NCBI RefSeq assembly: GCF_000969445.1
Contig: NZ_JZEY01000054.1
Location: 1,798,001-1,862,000, forward strand
Length of the DNA: 64,000 bases
Reading direction: 5' to 3'
Source of the DNA: Devosia chinhatensis
Lineage (GTDB): Bacteria > Pseudomonadota > Alphaproteobacteria > Rhizobiales > Devosiaceae
Shown here: positions 51,707-61,117 of the stretch, one piece after another
Numbering within the stretch: the stretch's first letter is position 1
How the letters are laid out: the number at the start of each line of letters is the position of its first letter
Notes under the pieces: generated by a model
Database searches by the model: none
Told to the model about the DNA's origin: nothing
The model's input: only the letters and a program-made list of their open reading frames with translations
Position numbers and translations under genes: made by a program

Positions 51707-53785
51707 TTGAGAAAGCCTATCTATGCCCTTGGCGGGGCAGGACTTTTGCTGTCCGTATCCATGCTGGCCCTGCCCGCGCAGGAGCTCAGCGGCGAGTTGC
51801 CAGACCCGCCGGAATTTGCCGCGCAGAGCGAGCCGATCTTCGTCAGCATTTCTGACATCCTCGAATACCGCGCTCTGCCCGAATATCATGAGCCCGATTG
51901 GGTCACCTCGAAATATGTGGATGCCGGCACCTTGCCGCCCGTGGCCGAGCGCCTGCCCAAGGAGCCGATGGTCTACAAGGTCGGCAACATGCCCGACGGC
52001 GTCGGCGTCTATGGCGACACCATGCGCCACGTCATCGGCGGCCGCCCCGAAGGCTGGAACTATATCGGCGGCCAGAGCCAGGGTTGGGGCGGCATCGACA
52101 TCGGCCTCTCAGAATGCCTGACGCGCACAGGCCCGCTCTTCATGGTCAAGGCCGAAGAGCTCGAGCCCATGCCAAACCTCGCCAAGAGCTGGGAATGGTC
52201 GGAAGACGGCAAGGAACTGACCATGCACCTGATCGAGGGTGCCAAGTGGTCCGACGGCGATCCGTTCGACAGCGAAGACGTGATGTTCTACTGGAACGAC
52301 AACGTCATGGATGCCAACGTGTCCCCGCTCAACGGCGCCACCCCTGAATCCTTCGGCGTCGGCACCACGCTCGAAGCCATTGATGCCTACACCATCAAGT
52401 GGACCTTCCAGGAAGCCTTCCCTACCCAATATCTCTACACCATGGCCTATGGCACGTTCTGTCCGGGCCCCAGCCACCTGCTCAAGCCGCAGCACCCGAA
52501 CTATTCGGACAACACCTACGAGCAGTACAAGAACGCTTTCCCGCCCGAATATATGAACATGCCGGTCATGGGCGCGTGGGTGCCGGTCGAATATCGCCCG
52601 GACGACATCATCGTGATGCGGCGCAATCCCTATTACTGGAAGGTCGACGAGAACGGCAATCAGCTGCCCTATCTCAACGAGATGCATTATCGGCTCTCCA
52701 CCTGGGCAGATCGTGACGTCCAGGCCGTTGCCGGCTCGGGCGACTTCTCCAACCTTGAGCAGGCCGAAAGCTACGTCGAATCGCTGCGTCGTTCCGCTGA
52801 GGATTCTGCGCCCGCCCGCCTGCAATTCGGCGCCCGCACGATCGGCTATGCCCTCCAGCCCAATATGTCGGGCAATGGCTGGGGCGAACCCGATGCCCGC
52901 GCTCAGGCCGTTCGCGAGCTGAACCGTGATCTCGATTTCCGCAAGGCGATCTCGATTGGCCTGGATCGGCAGCGCCTGGGCGATGCTTTGGTGCGTGGTC
53001 CCTTCACTGCCATCTATCCGGGCGGGCTCTATGCCGGCACGAGCTTCTACGACAAGGAGTCCACCGTCTATTATCCCTACGATCTTGAAGCGGCCAATGC
53101 GCTTCTCGATGGCTTGGGACTGATGGATACCGACGGCAATGGCGTCCGCAATTTCCCCGAAGGCACAGCCGGCGGGGCGGACGTGGAAATCACGCTGCTG
53201 GCCAATTCCGACTACGGCACCGATACAAATCTCGCCGAAGGCGTGATTGCCATGATGGAGCCGCTCGGCCTGCGCGTCATCGCCAACTTCCAGCAGGGGA
53301 ATGCGCGTGACGACATGGCGGCCTCGGGCCAGTTTGACTGGTCGGTGGTGCGTCAGGGCGCTGAAATGGTGTCCATCGTGCAGAACACGGCGGCCCTGGC
53401 GCCGACGGGTCCGCGCATCCACACCTTCCACCGTGCCGGCAGCGATGGAACGCTGGATCTCCTGCCGTTCGAGCAGGAGCTGGTCGATCTGGTCAACAGC
53501 TTCGTCACCACCAGCGACAATGAAGAACGCGCCGAGATCATGAAGGATTACCAGCGCATCTTCACCGAGAACATCTACTCCATCGGGCTCACCCAATATC
53601 CGGGCGCGCTGATCATCAACAAGCGCTTTGCCAATATCCCGGCCGGCGCCCCGATCTTCCAGTTCAACTGGGCCGAGGACAACATCATCCGTGAACGGGT
53701 GTTCGTGCCGGAGGACCAGCAGGGCGGCTATGAGCTGCATCCTGAAACCCTGCCGGGTGAACCGGGCGGCGCGGGCGCCGTCTGA
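51707..53785 (+). CDS. ABC transporter substrate-binding protein, family 5 (AgpA-like)
   Basis: The 692-residue periplasmic binding protein of the peptide/opine/sugar family 5 starts at TTG 51707, with GGGAGG five bases upstream. The signal peptide is RKPIYALGGAGLLLSVSMLA, then LPAQ. Conserved SBP family 5 stretches are NLAKSWEWSEDGKELTMHLI, GAKWSDGDPFDSEDVMFYWN and NPYYWKVDENGNQLPYLNEM. The length and context (GH4 alpha-galactosidase downstream, MelR-like regulator upstream) resemble AgpA of S. meliloti, which binds raffinose and melibiose. The substrate here is inferred. Confidence 0.9.
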   Translation: MRKPIYALGGAGLLLSVSMLALPAQELSGELPDPPEFAAQSEPIFVSISDILEYRALPEYHEPDWVTSKYVDAGTLPPVAERLPKEPMVYKVGNMPDGVGVYGDTMRHVIGGRPEGWNYIGGQSQGWGGIDIGLSECLTRTGPLFMVKAEELEPMPNLAKSWEWSEDGKELTMHLIEGAKWSDGDPFDSEDVMFYWNDNVMDANVSPLNGATPESFGVGTTLEAIDAYTIKWTFQEAFPTQYLYTMAYGTFCPGPSHLLKPQHPNYSDNTYEQYKNAFPPEYMNMPVMGAWVPVEYRPDDIIVMRRNPYYWKVDENGNQLPYLNEMHYRLSTWADRDVQAVAGSGDFSNLEQAESYVESLRRSAEDSAPARLQFGARTIGYALQPNMSGNGWGEPDARAQAVRELNRDLDFRKAISIGLDRQRLGDALVRGPFTAIYPGGLYAGTSFYDKESTVYYPYDLEAANALLDGLGLMDTDGNGVRNFPEGTAGGADVEITLLANSDYGTDTNLAEGVIAMMEPLGLRVIANFQQGNARDDMAASGQFDWSVVRQGAEMVSIVQNTAALAPTGPRIHTFHRAGSDGTLDLLPFEQELVDLVNSFVTTSDNEERAEIMKDYQRIFTENIYSIGLTQYPGALIINKRFANIPAGAPIFQFNWAEDNIIRERVFVPEDQQGGYELHPETLPGEPGGAGAV

Positions 53786-53957
53786 TTGGAAACCAACGAG
53801 GGGCGGCCACCGCCGCCCCTCTGCAGCCCTCTGCCCGCAAGGGCCGGAACCAACTCAGTGACCTTTGGCAAGATCGCGCCCAATGCGCGGTCTGCCCCCT
53901 CGCCCTCAGGGGCGGAGGGTCGGGGTATGGGGTTTATCCCTAGTCAATGAGGCCTTT

Positions 53958-54968
53958 ATGCTTCGCTTTCTCGTCTTCCGCATTCTTGGCGCGATCCCGC
54001 TGCTGTTCCTGCTCAGCGTCGTGACGTTCGCCATCATCCAGGCGCCGCCCGGCGACTATGCCGATTACATCCGCTCCATGCTGATCAATCAGGGTGGGGT
54101 GCGGCCCGACCTGGCTGAAATCCAGGCTCAGGCCTATCGCGAAGCCAATGGCCTCAACGACCCGCTGGTCATGCAATATTTCCGCTGGATCACCGGCATC
54201 GTCACCCGCTTCGATTTCGGACACTCGCTTTATTACAACAAGCCGGTGGGCAATGTGATCGCCGAGCGCCTGCCGCCGACCATTGCCCTCGCTCTGGTCT
54301 GCCACCTCCTGGCATCGTTCCTGGGCATCGGCCTGGGCATCATCGCCGCCACCCGCCAGTACAGCTGGGCCGATACGCTTCTGGGCATCATCTCCTTCCT
54401 GGGCATGACCATTCCGCGGTTTCTGCTCGCCATCGTCATCCTCTACGTTCTCGTCTTCCGCATGGGCGTCAACGAAATCGGCAATTTCAATTCAGCCTAT
54501 TGGGGCGGCCAGCCCTGGGGTTGGGGCCGGTTTGTCGACCTTGTCTCCCATGTGTGGCCGGTCATCTTCATCGCCACCTTCGGCGGGCTCGCCTATAATA
54601 TGCGGGTGATGCGCGCCAATCTGCTGGACGTGCTCAATTCCCAATATGTCGAGACGGCCCGGGCCAAGGGCCTGCCCGAGGGCGCAGTCATCATGAAGCA
54701 TGCCGTGCCCAACGCACTGCATCCCCTGGTCGCCTATCAGGGTGTCGTCCTCCCCTACATGCTGACGGGCGAGATCGAGGTCGCCATCGTCTTCGGCCTC
54801 GCCACGGTCGGCCCGGCCATTGTCGGCTCCATGGCCGTCGGCGACGTCTTCGTCACCGCCAGCTTCATGCTTGTTCTGGCCGCCACGCTCATCATCGGCA
54901 ACATCATCGCCGATATCCTGCTCGTTGCGCTCGATCCGCGCATTCGCCTCGGAGGCAACAAGGAATGA
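53958..54968 (+). CDS. ABC transporter permease (DppB type)
   Basis: The 336-residue inner-membrane permease has an N-terminal helix (MLRFLVFRILGAIPLLFLLS), about six membrane segments and the permease EAA-like loop YVETARAKGLPEGAVIMKHA, then VPNAL. The start is the ATG at 53958, with GAGG five bases upstream. It overlaps the next permease by four bases. Confidence 0.93.
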   Translation: MLRFLVFRILGAIPLLFLLSVVTFAIIQAPPGDYADYIRSMLINQGGVRPDLAEIQAQAYREANGLNDPLVMQYFRWITGIVTRFDFGHSLYYNKPVGNVIAERLPPTIALALVCHLLASFLGIGLGIIAATRQYSWADTLLGIISFLGMTIPRFLLAIVILYVLVFRMGVNEIGNFNSAYWGGQPWGWGRFVDLVSHVWPVIFIATFGGLAYNMRVMRANLLDVLNSQYVETARAKGLPEGAVIMKHAVPNALHPLVAYQGVVLPYMLTGEIEVAIVFGLATVGPAIVGSMAVGDVFVTASFMLVLAATLIIGNIIADILLVALDPRIRLGGNKE

Positions 54969-56152
54969 GCCGCACCGACAATCATTCGTCCATTCCGCTG
55001 CCTACCGATGCTGCAGGCGGCCCCGCACCCACGCCGGCCGAAGAATCGTCGGCAAGCGCTGTCGTTACCCGCTTCGGCGCCAAGAGCGAAACCTACGCCA
55101 TGCTGGTCTGGCGACGGTTCCGTCGCTCTACCATGGGCATGATCGGGCTCGTGCTGGTCATGCTCCTGCTGGTGGTGTCTATTTTCGCCGACTTCTTCGC
55201 GCCCATGGACCCCAGGGCAACCAACCTGCCCTTTGCCCCGCCGGACCTCATCGCCTTCGAAGACCCCCAGGGCAATTTCAGCCTCATTCCCTACGTCTAT
55301 CCCATCGGCGACACGGGCGAATTCGATCCCATCACCTACCAGCCACTGACCGGCGCGGTGAAGGACGACCCGACCCCAACCGGCTTTTTCGTGCAGGGCT
55401 ACAGCTATCGCCTGTTCTGGGTGATCCCGACCAATATCCATTTCTTCGGGTCCACAGACGGCCGCCCGATCCAATTGCTGGGCACCGACAAGTTCGGCCG
55501 CGATATCCTTTCGCGCGGCATTATCGGGTCGCGCATCAGCCTGATGATCGCGCTGGCCGTGGTCACCATGACGACCATTGTCGGCACGCTCGTGGGCATT
55601 ACCTCCGGCTATATCGGGGGCGCCGTCGACGCCTGGGTGCAGCGCTTCGTGGAATTCGTTCTCGCCTTCCCCCAATTGCCGCTCTATCTGGCGCTCACCT
55701 CGCTGATCCCGGTTACGGCGCCGTCCAATGTCTTCCTCACCTTCGTCATCTTCGTGATGGCGGTGCTTGGCTGGGCCCAGCTCAGCCGGGAGGTGCGGTC
55801 CAAGACATTGTCACTGGCCCGCATCGAATATGTGCGCGCGGCAATCGCCGTAGGTGCCACCGATCGCCGCATTATCCTGCGGCACATCCTGCCCAATGTG
55901 CTCAGCCACATCATCGTGGCCATCACCCTGGCCATCCCCTCCGTCGTGCTGCTGGAGAGCTTCCTTGGCTTTCTCGGCTTCGCGGTGAAGCCCCCGCTCG
56001 TCTCCTGGGGCCTCATGCTGCAGGACACCGGCACCTTTTCGGTGATCGGCTCCTATCCGTGGATTTTGAGCCCCGTCATCTTCGTGCTGATCACCGTTTT
56101 TGCCTTCAACGCGCTCGGCGATGGCCTGCGCGATGCCGTAGACCCCTATTGA
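54965..56152 (+). CDS. ABC transporter permease (DppC type)
   Basis: The 395-residue permease has a disordered N-terminus, then LVWRRFRRSTMGMIGLVLVM and the typical LLGTDKFGRDILSRGIIGSR signature of DppC/OppC proteins. The EAA loop is YVRAAIAVGATDRRIILRHI, then LPNVLSHI. A long periplasmic insertion (about residues 80-175) is larger than in dipeptide permeases. It works with the partner permease encoded just upstream. Confidence 0.94.
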   Translation: MSRTDNHSSIPLPTDAAGGPAPTPAEESSASAVVTRFGAKSETYAMLVWRRFRRSTMGMIGLVLVMLLLVVSIFADFFAPMDPRATNLPFAPPDLIAFEDPQGNFSLIPYVYPIGDTGEFDPITYQPLTGAVKDDPTPTGFFVQGYSYRLFWVIPTNIHFFGSTDGRPIQLLGTDKFGRDILSRGIIGSRISLMIALAVVTMTTIVGTLVGITSGYIGGAVDAWVQRFVEFVLAFPQLPLYLALTSLIPVTAPSNVFLTFVIFVMAVLGWAQLSREVRSKTLSLARIEYVRAAIAVGATDRRIILRHILPNVLSHIIVAITLAIPSVVLLESFLGFLGFAVKPPLVSWGLMLQDTGTFSVIGSYPWILSPVIFVLITVFAFNALGDGLRDAVDPY

Positions 56153-56162
56153 GGAACAGCAG

Positions 56163-57827
56163 ATGACCGAAACGGAACTGGCGCCTGCAGAACGGCACGA
56201 TCTCGGCAAGCACGGCCGCGAACTGATCCTGGATGCACGCAATATCGGAGTGGACTTCAAGGTCGAGAGCGGCGTGGTCAATGCCGTACGCGACGTGTCC
56301 TTCCAGTTACACAAGGGTGAGACCATCGCCCTTGTCGGCGAAAGCGGCTCGGGCAAGTCGGTGACCGCCCGCACCATCATGAAGCTGTTGACCAAGCGCG
56401 CCACTATCCTGCCCGACACGCGCATCACGCTTTCGGGCAAGGATGTCGTGGGCATGAGCGACAAGGCCATGCGCAAATTGCGCGGCAACGACATCGCCAT
56501 GATCTTCCAGGAGCCGATGAGCTCGCTCAATCCGGTCTATACGATAGGCCAGCAGATCTGCGAGATTATCCACCTGCACAATCGCGTCTCGCGCGATGAA
56601 GCCATGAAGCGCGCCGAAAAGCTGCTCGAGGAAGTGCAGATCCCCGAGCCCCGCGCGCGCCTCAACAATTACCCCCATCAGCTCTCGGGCGGCCAGCGCC
56701 AGCGGGTCATGATCGCCATGGCGCTCGCCAATCGGCCGGACGTGCTCATCGCCGACGAGCCCACCACGGCGCTCGATGTCACCGTTCAGGCGCAGATCCT
56801 CAACCTGATCAAGGATCTCAAGGACAAGTACGGCATGGCGGTGATCCTCATCACCCATGACCTGACGATCGTCCGGCAATTCTCCGAATATGTCTATGTC
56901 ATGCAGAATGGACGGGTTCAGGAGCACAACGAGACCGAACAGCTTTTCGCCAATCCGCGCCATGCCTATACCCGGCATCTGCTTGCATCCGAACCGAAAG
57001 GTACGGCCCTGCCGCTGGCCGAGGGCGCGCATGACGTCGTGCTCGAGGGCAAGGAGGTCAAGGTCGCCTTCACGCTGAAACGGGGCGGTTTTTTCAAGCC
57101 CGACTTCTTCGAGCTCAAGGCGGTCGACAATCTCGACATCAAGCTCATGCGCCACGAAACGCTGGGCATCGTGGGCGAGAGTGGGTCGGGCAAGACCACG
57201 TTTGGACAGGCCCTCATTCGTCTCATCGGCAATCAGGGTGGCCAGATCTGGTTCGATGGCGAACGCATCGACGGGAAGGACCGCAAGGGCATGCGCCCCT
57301 TGCGCAGCCGGATGCAGATCGTCTTCCAGGACCCCTTTGCCAGCCTCAATCCGCGCATGTCCATCCGCCAGATCATCGAGGAAGGGCTGATCGTGAACGG
57401 CATCGGCGCCAACACTCAGGAGCGGATCGATCGCGTCCGCCAGGCCTTGGTCGATGCCGGCCTGCCCGACACGATCCTCAACCGCTTCCCGCACGAATTT
57501 TCCGGCGGCCAGCGCCAGCGCATCGCCATTGCCCGCGCCATCGCGCTGGAGCCCGAATTCATCCTGCTCGACGAGCCGACCTCCGCGCTCGACCTGTCGG
57601 TGCAGGCCCAGATCATCGATCTGCTGCGCAAGCTGCAGAACGAGCGGGGCCTGTCCTATCTCTTCATCAGCCACGACCTCAAGGTCGTGCGCGCCCTCTG
57701 TCACCGGGTCATGGTCATGCAGCATGGCCAGATCGTCGAACAGGGGCCGGTGAACGAAGTTCTCATCAATCCCAAAACCGAATACACGGCCCGCCTTGTG
57801 CGCGCCGCGTTCGAAATTGCCGCCTGA
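56163..57827 (+). CDS. Fused double ATPase of the ABC importer (DppD-DppF type)
   Basis: The 554-residue protein holds two complete nucleotide-binding domains in one chain. NBD1 has Walker A GESGSGKS, signature LSGGQRQR, Walker B VLIADEP; NBD2 has [16 protein letters not shown] and ILLDEP. In most peptide-type importers these are two separate proteins. It energises the two permeases encoded upstream. It begins 10 bases after the permease gene and is followed 19 bases later by the GH4 gene. Confidence 0.95.
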   Translation: MTETELAPAERHDLGKHGRELILDARNIGVDFKVESGVVNAVRDVSFQLHKGETIALVGESGSGKSVTARTIMKLLTKRATILPDTRITLSGKDVVGMSDKAMRKLRGNDIAMIFQEPMSSLNPVYTIGQQICEIIHLHNRVSRDEAMKRAEKLLEEVQIPEPRARLNNYPHQLSGGQRQRVMIAMALANRPDVLIADEPTTALDVTVQAQILNLIKDLKDKYGMAVILITHDLTIVRQFSEYVYVMQNGRVQEHNETEQLFANPRHAYTRHLLASEPKGTALPLAEGAHDVVLEGKEVKVAFTLKRGGFFKPDFFELKAVDNLDIKLMRHETLGIVGESGSGKTTFGQALIRLIGNQGGQIWFDGERIDGKDRKGMRPLRSRMQIVFQDPFASLNPRMSIRQIIEEGLIVNGIGANTQERIDRVRQALVDAGLPDTILNRFPHEFSGGQRQRIAIARAIALEPEFILLDEPTSALDLSVQAQIIDLLRKLQNERGLSYLFISHDLKVVRALCHRVMVMQHGQIVEQGPVNEVLINPKTEYTARLVRAAFEIAA

Positions 57828-57846
57828 CCCTGGAGTTACACTGAAA

Positions 57847-59214
57847 ATGGCAAATCCCAAGATCACCTTCATCGGCGCCGGTTCCTCGGTGTTCATGAAG
57901 AACATCGTTGGTGACATCCTGCAGCGCCCCGCCCTTGCCGGGGCCGAAGTGCGGCTGATGGACATCAATCCCACCCGCCTCGAGGAAAGCGAGATCATCG
58001 CCCGCAAGCTGATTTCCACCCTCGGCGTGCCGGCAACCGTGCAGACCTATTCCAATCAGCGCCAGGCGCTGGACGGCACCAATTTCGTCGTCGTCTGCTT
58101 CCAGATCGGCGGCTACGAGCCCTCGACGGTCATCGATTTCGACGTGCCGCGCAAATACAACCTGCGCCAGACCATTGCCGACACACTCGGCGTGGGCGGC
58201 ATCATGCGCGGCCTGCGCACCGTGCCGCATCTTTGGAGCATCTGCGAGGACATGCTGGAGGTGGCACCCGACGCCATCATGCTGCAATACGTCAATCCCA
58301 TGGCCATCAACACCTGGGCCATCTCGGAGAGATACCCGACCATCAAGCAGGTCGGCCTCTGCCATTCGGTGCAGGGCACGGCGGCCGAACTCGCCCATGA
58401 CCTCGACATCCCCTACGAGGACATCCGCTACCGCTCGGCCGGCATCAACCACATGGCCTTCTTCCTCAATTTCGAGCATCGCCAGCCCGACGGCACCTAC
58501 AAGGATCTCTATCCCGAGCTGCACCGCGCCTATCGCGAAGGCCGCGCGCCCAAGCCCGGCTGGAATCCGCGCTGCCCCAACAAGGTGCGCTACGAAATGA
58601 TGACGCGCCTGGGCTATTTCGTTACCGAAAGCTCAGAGCACTTCGCTGAATACACCCCCTATTTCATCAAGGAAGGCCGCGAGGACCTGATCGAGAAATT
58701 CGGTATTCCGCTCGACGAATATCCCAAGCGCTGCGTCGAACAGATCGCCCGCTGGAAGCAGACCTCCGAGGACTACAAGCGGGCCGACCGCATCGAGGTC
58801 AAGCAGTCCAAGGAATATGCGTCTTCGATCGTCAACTCGGTCTGGACCGGCGAACCTTCGGTGATCTACGGCAATCTGCGCAATAACGGCGTCATCACCT
58901 CCCTGCCCAATGATGCGGCCGTCGAAGTGCCGTGCCTCGTGGACGACAACGGCTTGCAGCCCACCTATATCGGCGACCTGCCCCCCCAGCTGACGGCGCT
59001 GATCCGCACCAATCTCAACGTGCAGGAACTGACCGTGCGGGCTCTCGTCGAGGAAAACCGCGAGCATATCTATCACGCTGCCATGATGGACCCGCACACG
59101 GCGGCAGAGCTCGACCTCGACCAGATCTGGAACCTCGTGGACGATCTGCTCGAGGCGCATGGCGACATGCTGCCCGAATGGGCGCGCGGAACTCGGAAGC
59201 AGCGCGTCGCCTGA
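57847..59214 (+). CDS. melA: GH4 glycosidase, MelA-like alpha-galactosidase
   Basis: The 455-residue cytoplasmic NAD- and metal-dependent glycoside hydrolase of family 4 has a Rossmann GAGSSVF at the N-terminus, NPMAINTWA, the metal-binding GLCHSVQGT and AGINHMAFF. These are the hallmarks of GH4 alpha-galactosidases/alpha-glucosidases. It would hydrolyse sugars imported by the transporter encoded just upstream, and is the last gene of that operon. The ATG at 57847 is preferred; no extension shows family sequence. Confidence 0.9.
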   Translation: MANPKITFIGAGSSVFMKNIVGDILQRPALAGAEVRLMDINPTRLEESEIIARKLISTLGVPATVQTYSNQRQALDGTNFVVVCFQIGGYEPSTVIDFDVPRKYNLRQTIADTLGVGGIMRGLRTVPHLWSICEDMLEVAPDAIMLQYVNPMAINTWAISERYPTIKQVGLCHSVQGTAAELAHDLDIPYEDIRYRSAGINHMAFFLNFEHRQPDGTYKDLYPELHRAYREGRAPKPGWNPRCPNKVRYEMMTRLGYFVTESSEHFAEYTPYFIKEGREDLIEKFGIPLDEYPKRCVEQIARWKQTSEDYKRADRIEVKQSKEYASSIVNSVWTGEPSVIYGNLRNNGVITSLPNDAAVEVPCLVDDNGLQPTYIGDLPPQLTALIRTNLNVQELTVRALVEENREHIYHAAMMDPHTAAELDLDQIWNLVDDLLEAHGDMLPEWARGTRKQRVA

Positions 59215-59247
59215 GGCAACGCATCGACCTCCCTCTGCTTCCAGAAG

Positions 59248-59277
59248 CCCCGGCGCGCCCGCGCCGGGGTCTTTTTT
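59248..59277 (+). terminator. Terminator of the transporter-melA operon
   Basis: CCCCGGCGC and GCGCCGGGG form a perfect stem around GCCC, followed by T6. Confidence 0.92.
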
Positions 59278-59319
59278 CGCCGGCTTCTCCCCAACCCGGC
59301 CCCAACCAGCCGGCAGAAG

Positions 59320-60861
59320 TCAGCCCATGTCCTGCACGGCCTGCAGGAATTCGGCGTGCCCCATCGCCTGCCGCGCCGCGGACCGATATTCGCGTACCAG
59401 CCCCTCGAAGGTCTCCTGCGCAAAGCGGCGCAGCTTGGGGTCGCGCTCCATTTCCTGCCGCGCCAGGGTCTGGTCGAGCAGGCCGAGCCCGTTGAGCACC
59501 GGATAGTGCAATTGCGTCTCGATATGCGGCAGCCCGCCCAGATAGCTCGGGAAATGCTCATGGCGCGGCATTTCCCGCTGCCAGTGCGCCAGCCGCTCTC
59601 TGGTTTCGGGATGGATGCGGTTTGCCCGCACCTCGCGCCAGAACGGCGTGTCGTCGCGCTCGGTGACATAATGGGTGTTCACGAACGTGCGGAAATCGTC
59701 CACCTGCCGCCCCACCCGCGCATTGTAATCGTCCCGCTTGTCCTGCGTCATGCGCGCGGGCTGGTCCATGTAGCGCTGTGCGAACAGCATCATCTGGACG
59801 ATCGTGCCATGGATGGACGTGGATTCGAGCGGCTCGAGAAAGCTCGAACTCAGCCCCACTGCCACGCAATTGCCGATCCAGGCCTTTTCCAGCCGACCGA
59901 TCTGGAAGCGGATATCGCCCCGCACCTCGATCTCGTGGCCCAGCACGCGCTCGACTTCCGCCTTGGCCTGCTCGGATGTCGAGAATTCGTCCGAATAGAC
60001 ATAGCCACAGCCATAGCGGGTGCGCGTCGGGATCTGCCACATCCATCCCGCATTCTGTGCCCAGGCGCGCGTGTAGTTGGCCAGCTCCTCCCCTGGCTTC
60101 ACCTCCACCCAGAACGGCAAGGCCCGATTGACCGGCAATTCATGCGCATAGGACACCCATGGCGCCTCTAGCGCCTTGACGATGATCTGCTTGCGGAACC
60201 CGGTGGCGTCGATGAAGAAATCGCCCTCGAGCCGGGAATTGTCATCTATCACCAGGGCCGCGATATCGCCGCTCTCCCCGTCCCGCTCGACGCCCGCCAC
60301 CTGCGCATCGACCTTATCGACCCCCCGCGACTTGCTGGCAAAGAACTTGCCCACCAGCGCCTGGTCGAAATGAAAGGCATGATGAAACGGCCCCAGCGGG
60401 ATCAGCGATCCATCGGCCTTGCGCGCATAGGGCGCTTTCTTCTGCTCCAGCAGCGGCTGGAACAGGTGCATGTCCTGAACCGGTCGTCCAGCCGCCACTG
60501 CATAGACATTGAGGTAGTCGCTGGGTGCGCCCGCCGGCGCCTGCACCACCTGGTGCGGGTCGTCGATCGGCCCGTAATAGGTATAACCCTTGCGCCGCCA
60601 ATCCTCGTGCCGGATCCCCAGCTTGAAGCTGGCATCGGTCTTGCGGAAGAATTCGAACTCGTCGATGCCGAAATGCTTGAGCAGCACGCGGAATGCGGCC
60701 GTCGTGGCTTCGCCGACGCCCACGGTCGGAATGCGGGAGCTTTCGACCACCGAGAGCTTGATGTTGAGCCCTCGCCGGCGCGCCTCATCCTGCAGGATGA
60801 AGGCCGCGATCCAGCCCGCTGTTCCGCCGCCCACGATCACGAAATGCGCTGGTTTTTCCAT
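59320..60861 (-). CDS. Flavin-dependent halogenase-family protein
   Basis: The 513-residue protein of the tryptophan halogenase family has an FAD-binding GGGTAG (residues 11-16), the catalytic-type Lys K80 in TDASFKLGI, the halogenase motif WMWQIP at about 273-278, and the conserved EPLESTSI with E346. These are the residues needed for hypohalous acid chemistry in PrnA-type enzymes, so it could be catalytically competent. A flavin reductase partner is not in the window. Its place between two GH4 genes is unusual; some members of this family accompany carbohydrate-utilisation genes and their substrates are unknown. Confidence 0.88.
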   Translation of the reverse strand: MEKPAHFVIVGGGTAGWIAAFILQDEARRRGLNIKLSVVESSRIPTVGVGEATTAAFRVLLKHFGIDEFEFFRKTDASFKLGIRHEDWRRKGYTYYGPIDDPHQVVQAPAGAPSDYLNVYAVAAGRPVQDMHLFQPLLEQKKAPYARKADGSLIPLGPFHHAFHFDQALVGKFFASKSRGVDKVDAQVAGVERDGESGDIAALVIDDNSRLEGDFFIDATGFRKQIIVKALEAPWVSYAHELPVNRALPFWVEVKPGEELANYTRAWAQNAGWMWQIPTRTRYGCGYVYSDEFSTSEQAKAEVERVLGHEIEVRGDIRFQIGRLEKAWIGNCVAVGLSSSFLEPLESTSIHGTIVQMMLFAQRYMDQPARMTQDKRDDYNARVGRQVDDFRTFVNTHYVTERDDTPFWREVRANRIHPETRERLAHWQREMPRHEHFPSYLGGLPHIETQLHYPVLNGLGLLDQTLARQEMERDPKLRRFAQETFEGLVREYRSAARQAMGHAEFLQAVQDMG

Positions 60862-61117
60862 GCCGCTTTCCTCCTCGGACAGAAGCTAGAAGGCGCTTGG
60901 ATCGGCGACAAGCGGGGGCAACACGGTCTCCATGCGTTTCTGAGAAAGCCGGAGAAAAGACCGGGACAGACGGACCCCTCCGAGATCGACTTCGTGCTGT
61001 CCGCCCCCGGCGTCAGCACCGGATGCGTCTGCACAACTCGCACGCGCTTTGCACCGAAACGGCCGCGGCGAGCTCTGGCATCGTTCAATGCCAGAGCCCG
61101 CCACGGCCAATTCAAGA
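60862..61117. other. Spacer between halogenase and second GH4 gene
   Basis: A 256-base gap. It has no supported gene; open frames here lack homologous look. It contains a 10-base perfect inverted repeat at 61072-61097 and presumably the halogenase promoter. Confidence 0.5.
61072..61097. terminator. Hairpin downstream of second GH4 gene
   Basis: GCTCTGGCAT and ATGCCAGAGC form a perfect 10-base stem with a 6-base loop, 21 bases after the GH4 stop. It has no T tract, so it may be a terminator or an operator. Confidence 0.5.

Noticed and set aside
52109-53740. 543-codon leftward open frame antisense to the binding-protein gene
   Set aside because: The plus-strand frame has a signal peptide and family motifs; the antisense product is His/Arg/Gly-rich with no family resemblance.
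56307-58019. 570-codon leftward open frame antisense to the ABC ATPase
   Set aside because: The opposite strand has two perfect ABC ATPase domains, so this is a codon-bias shadow.
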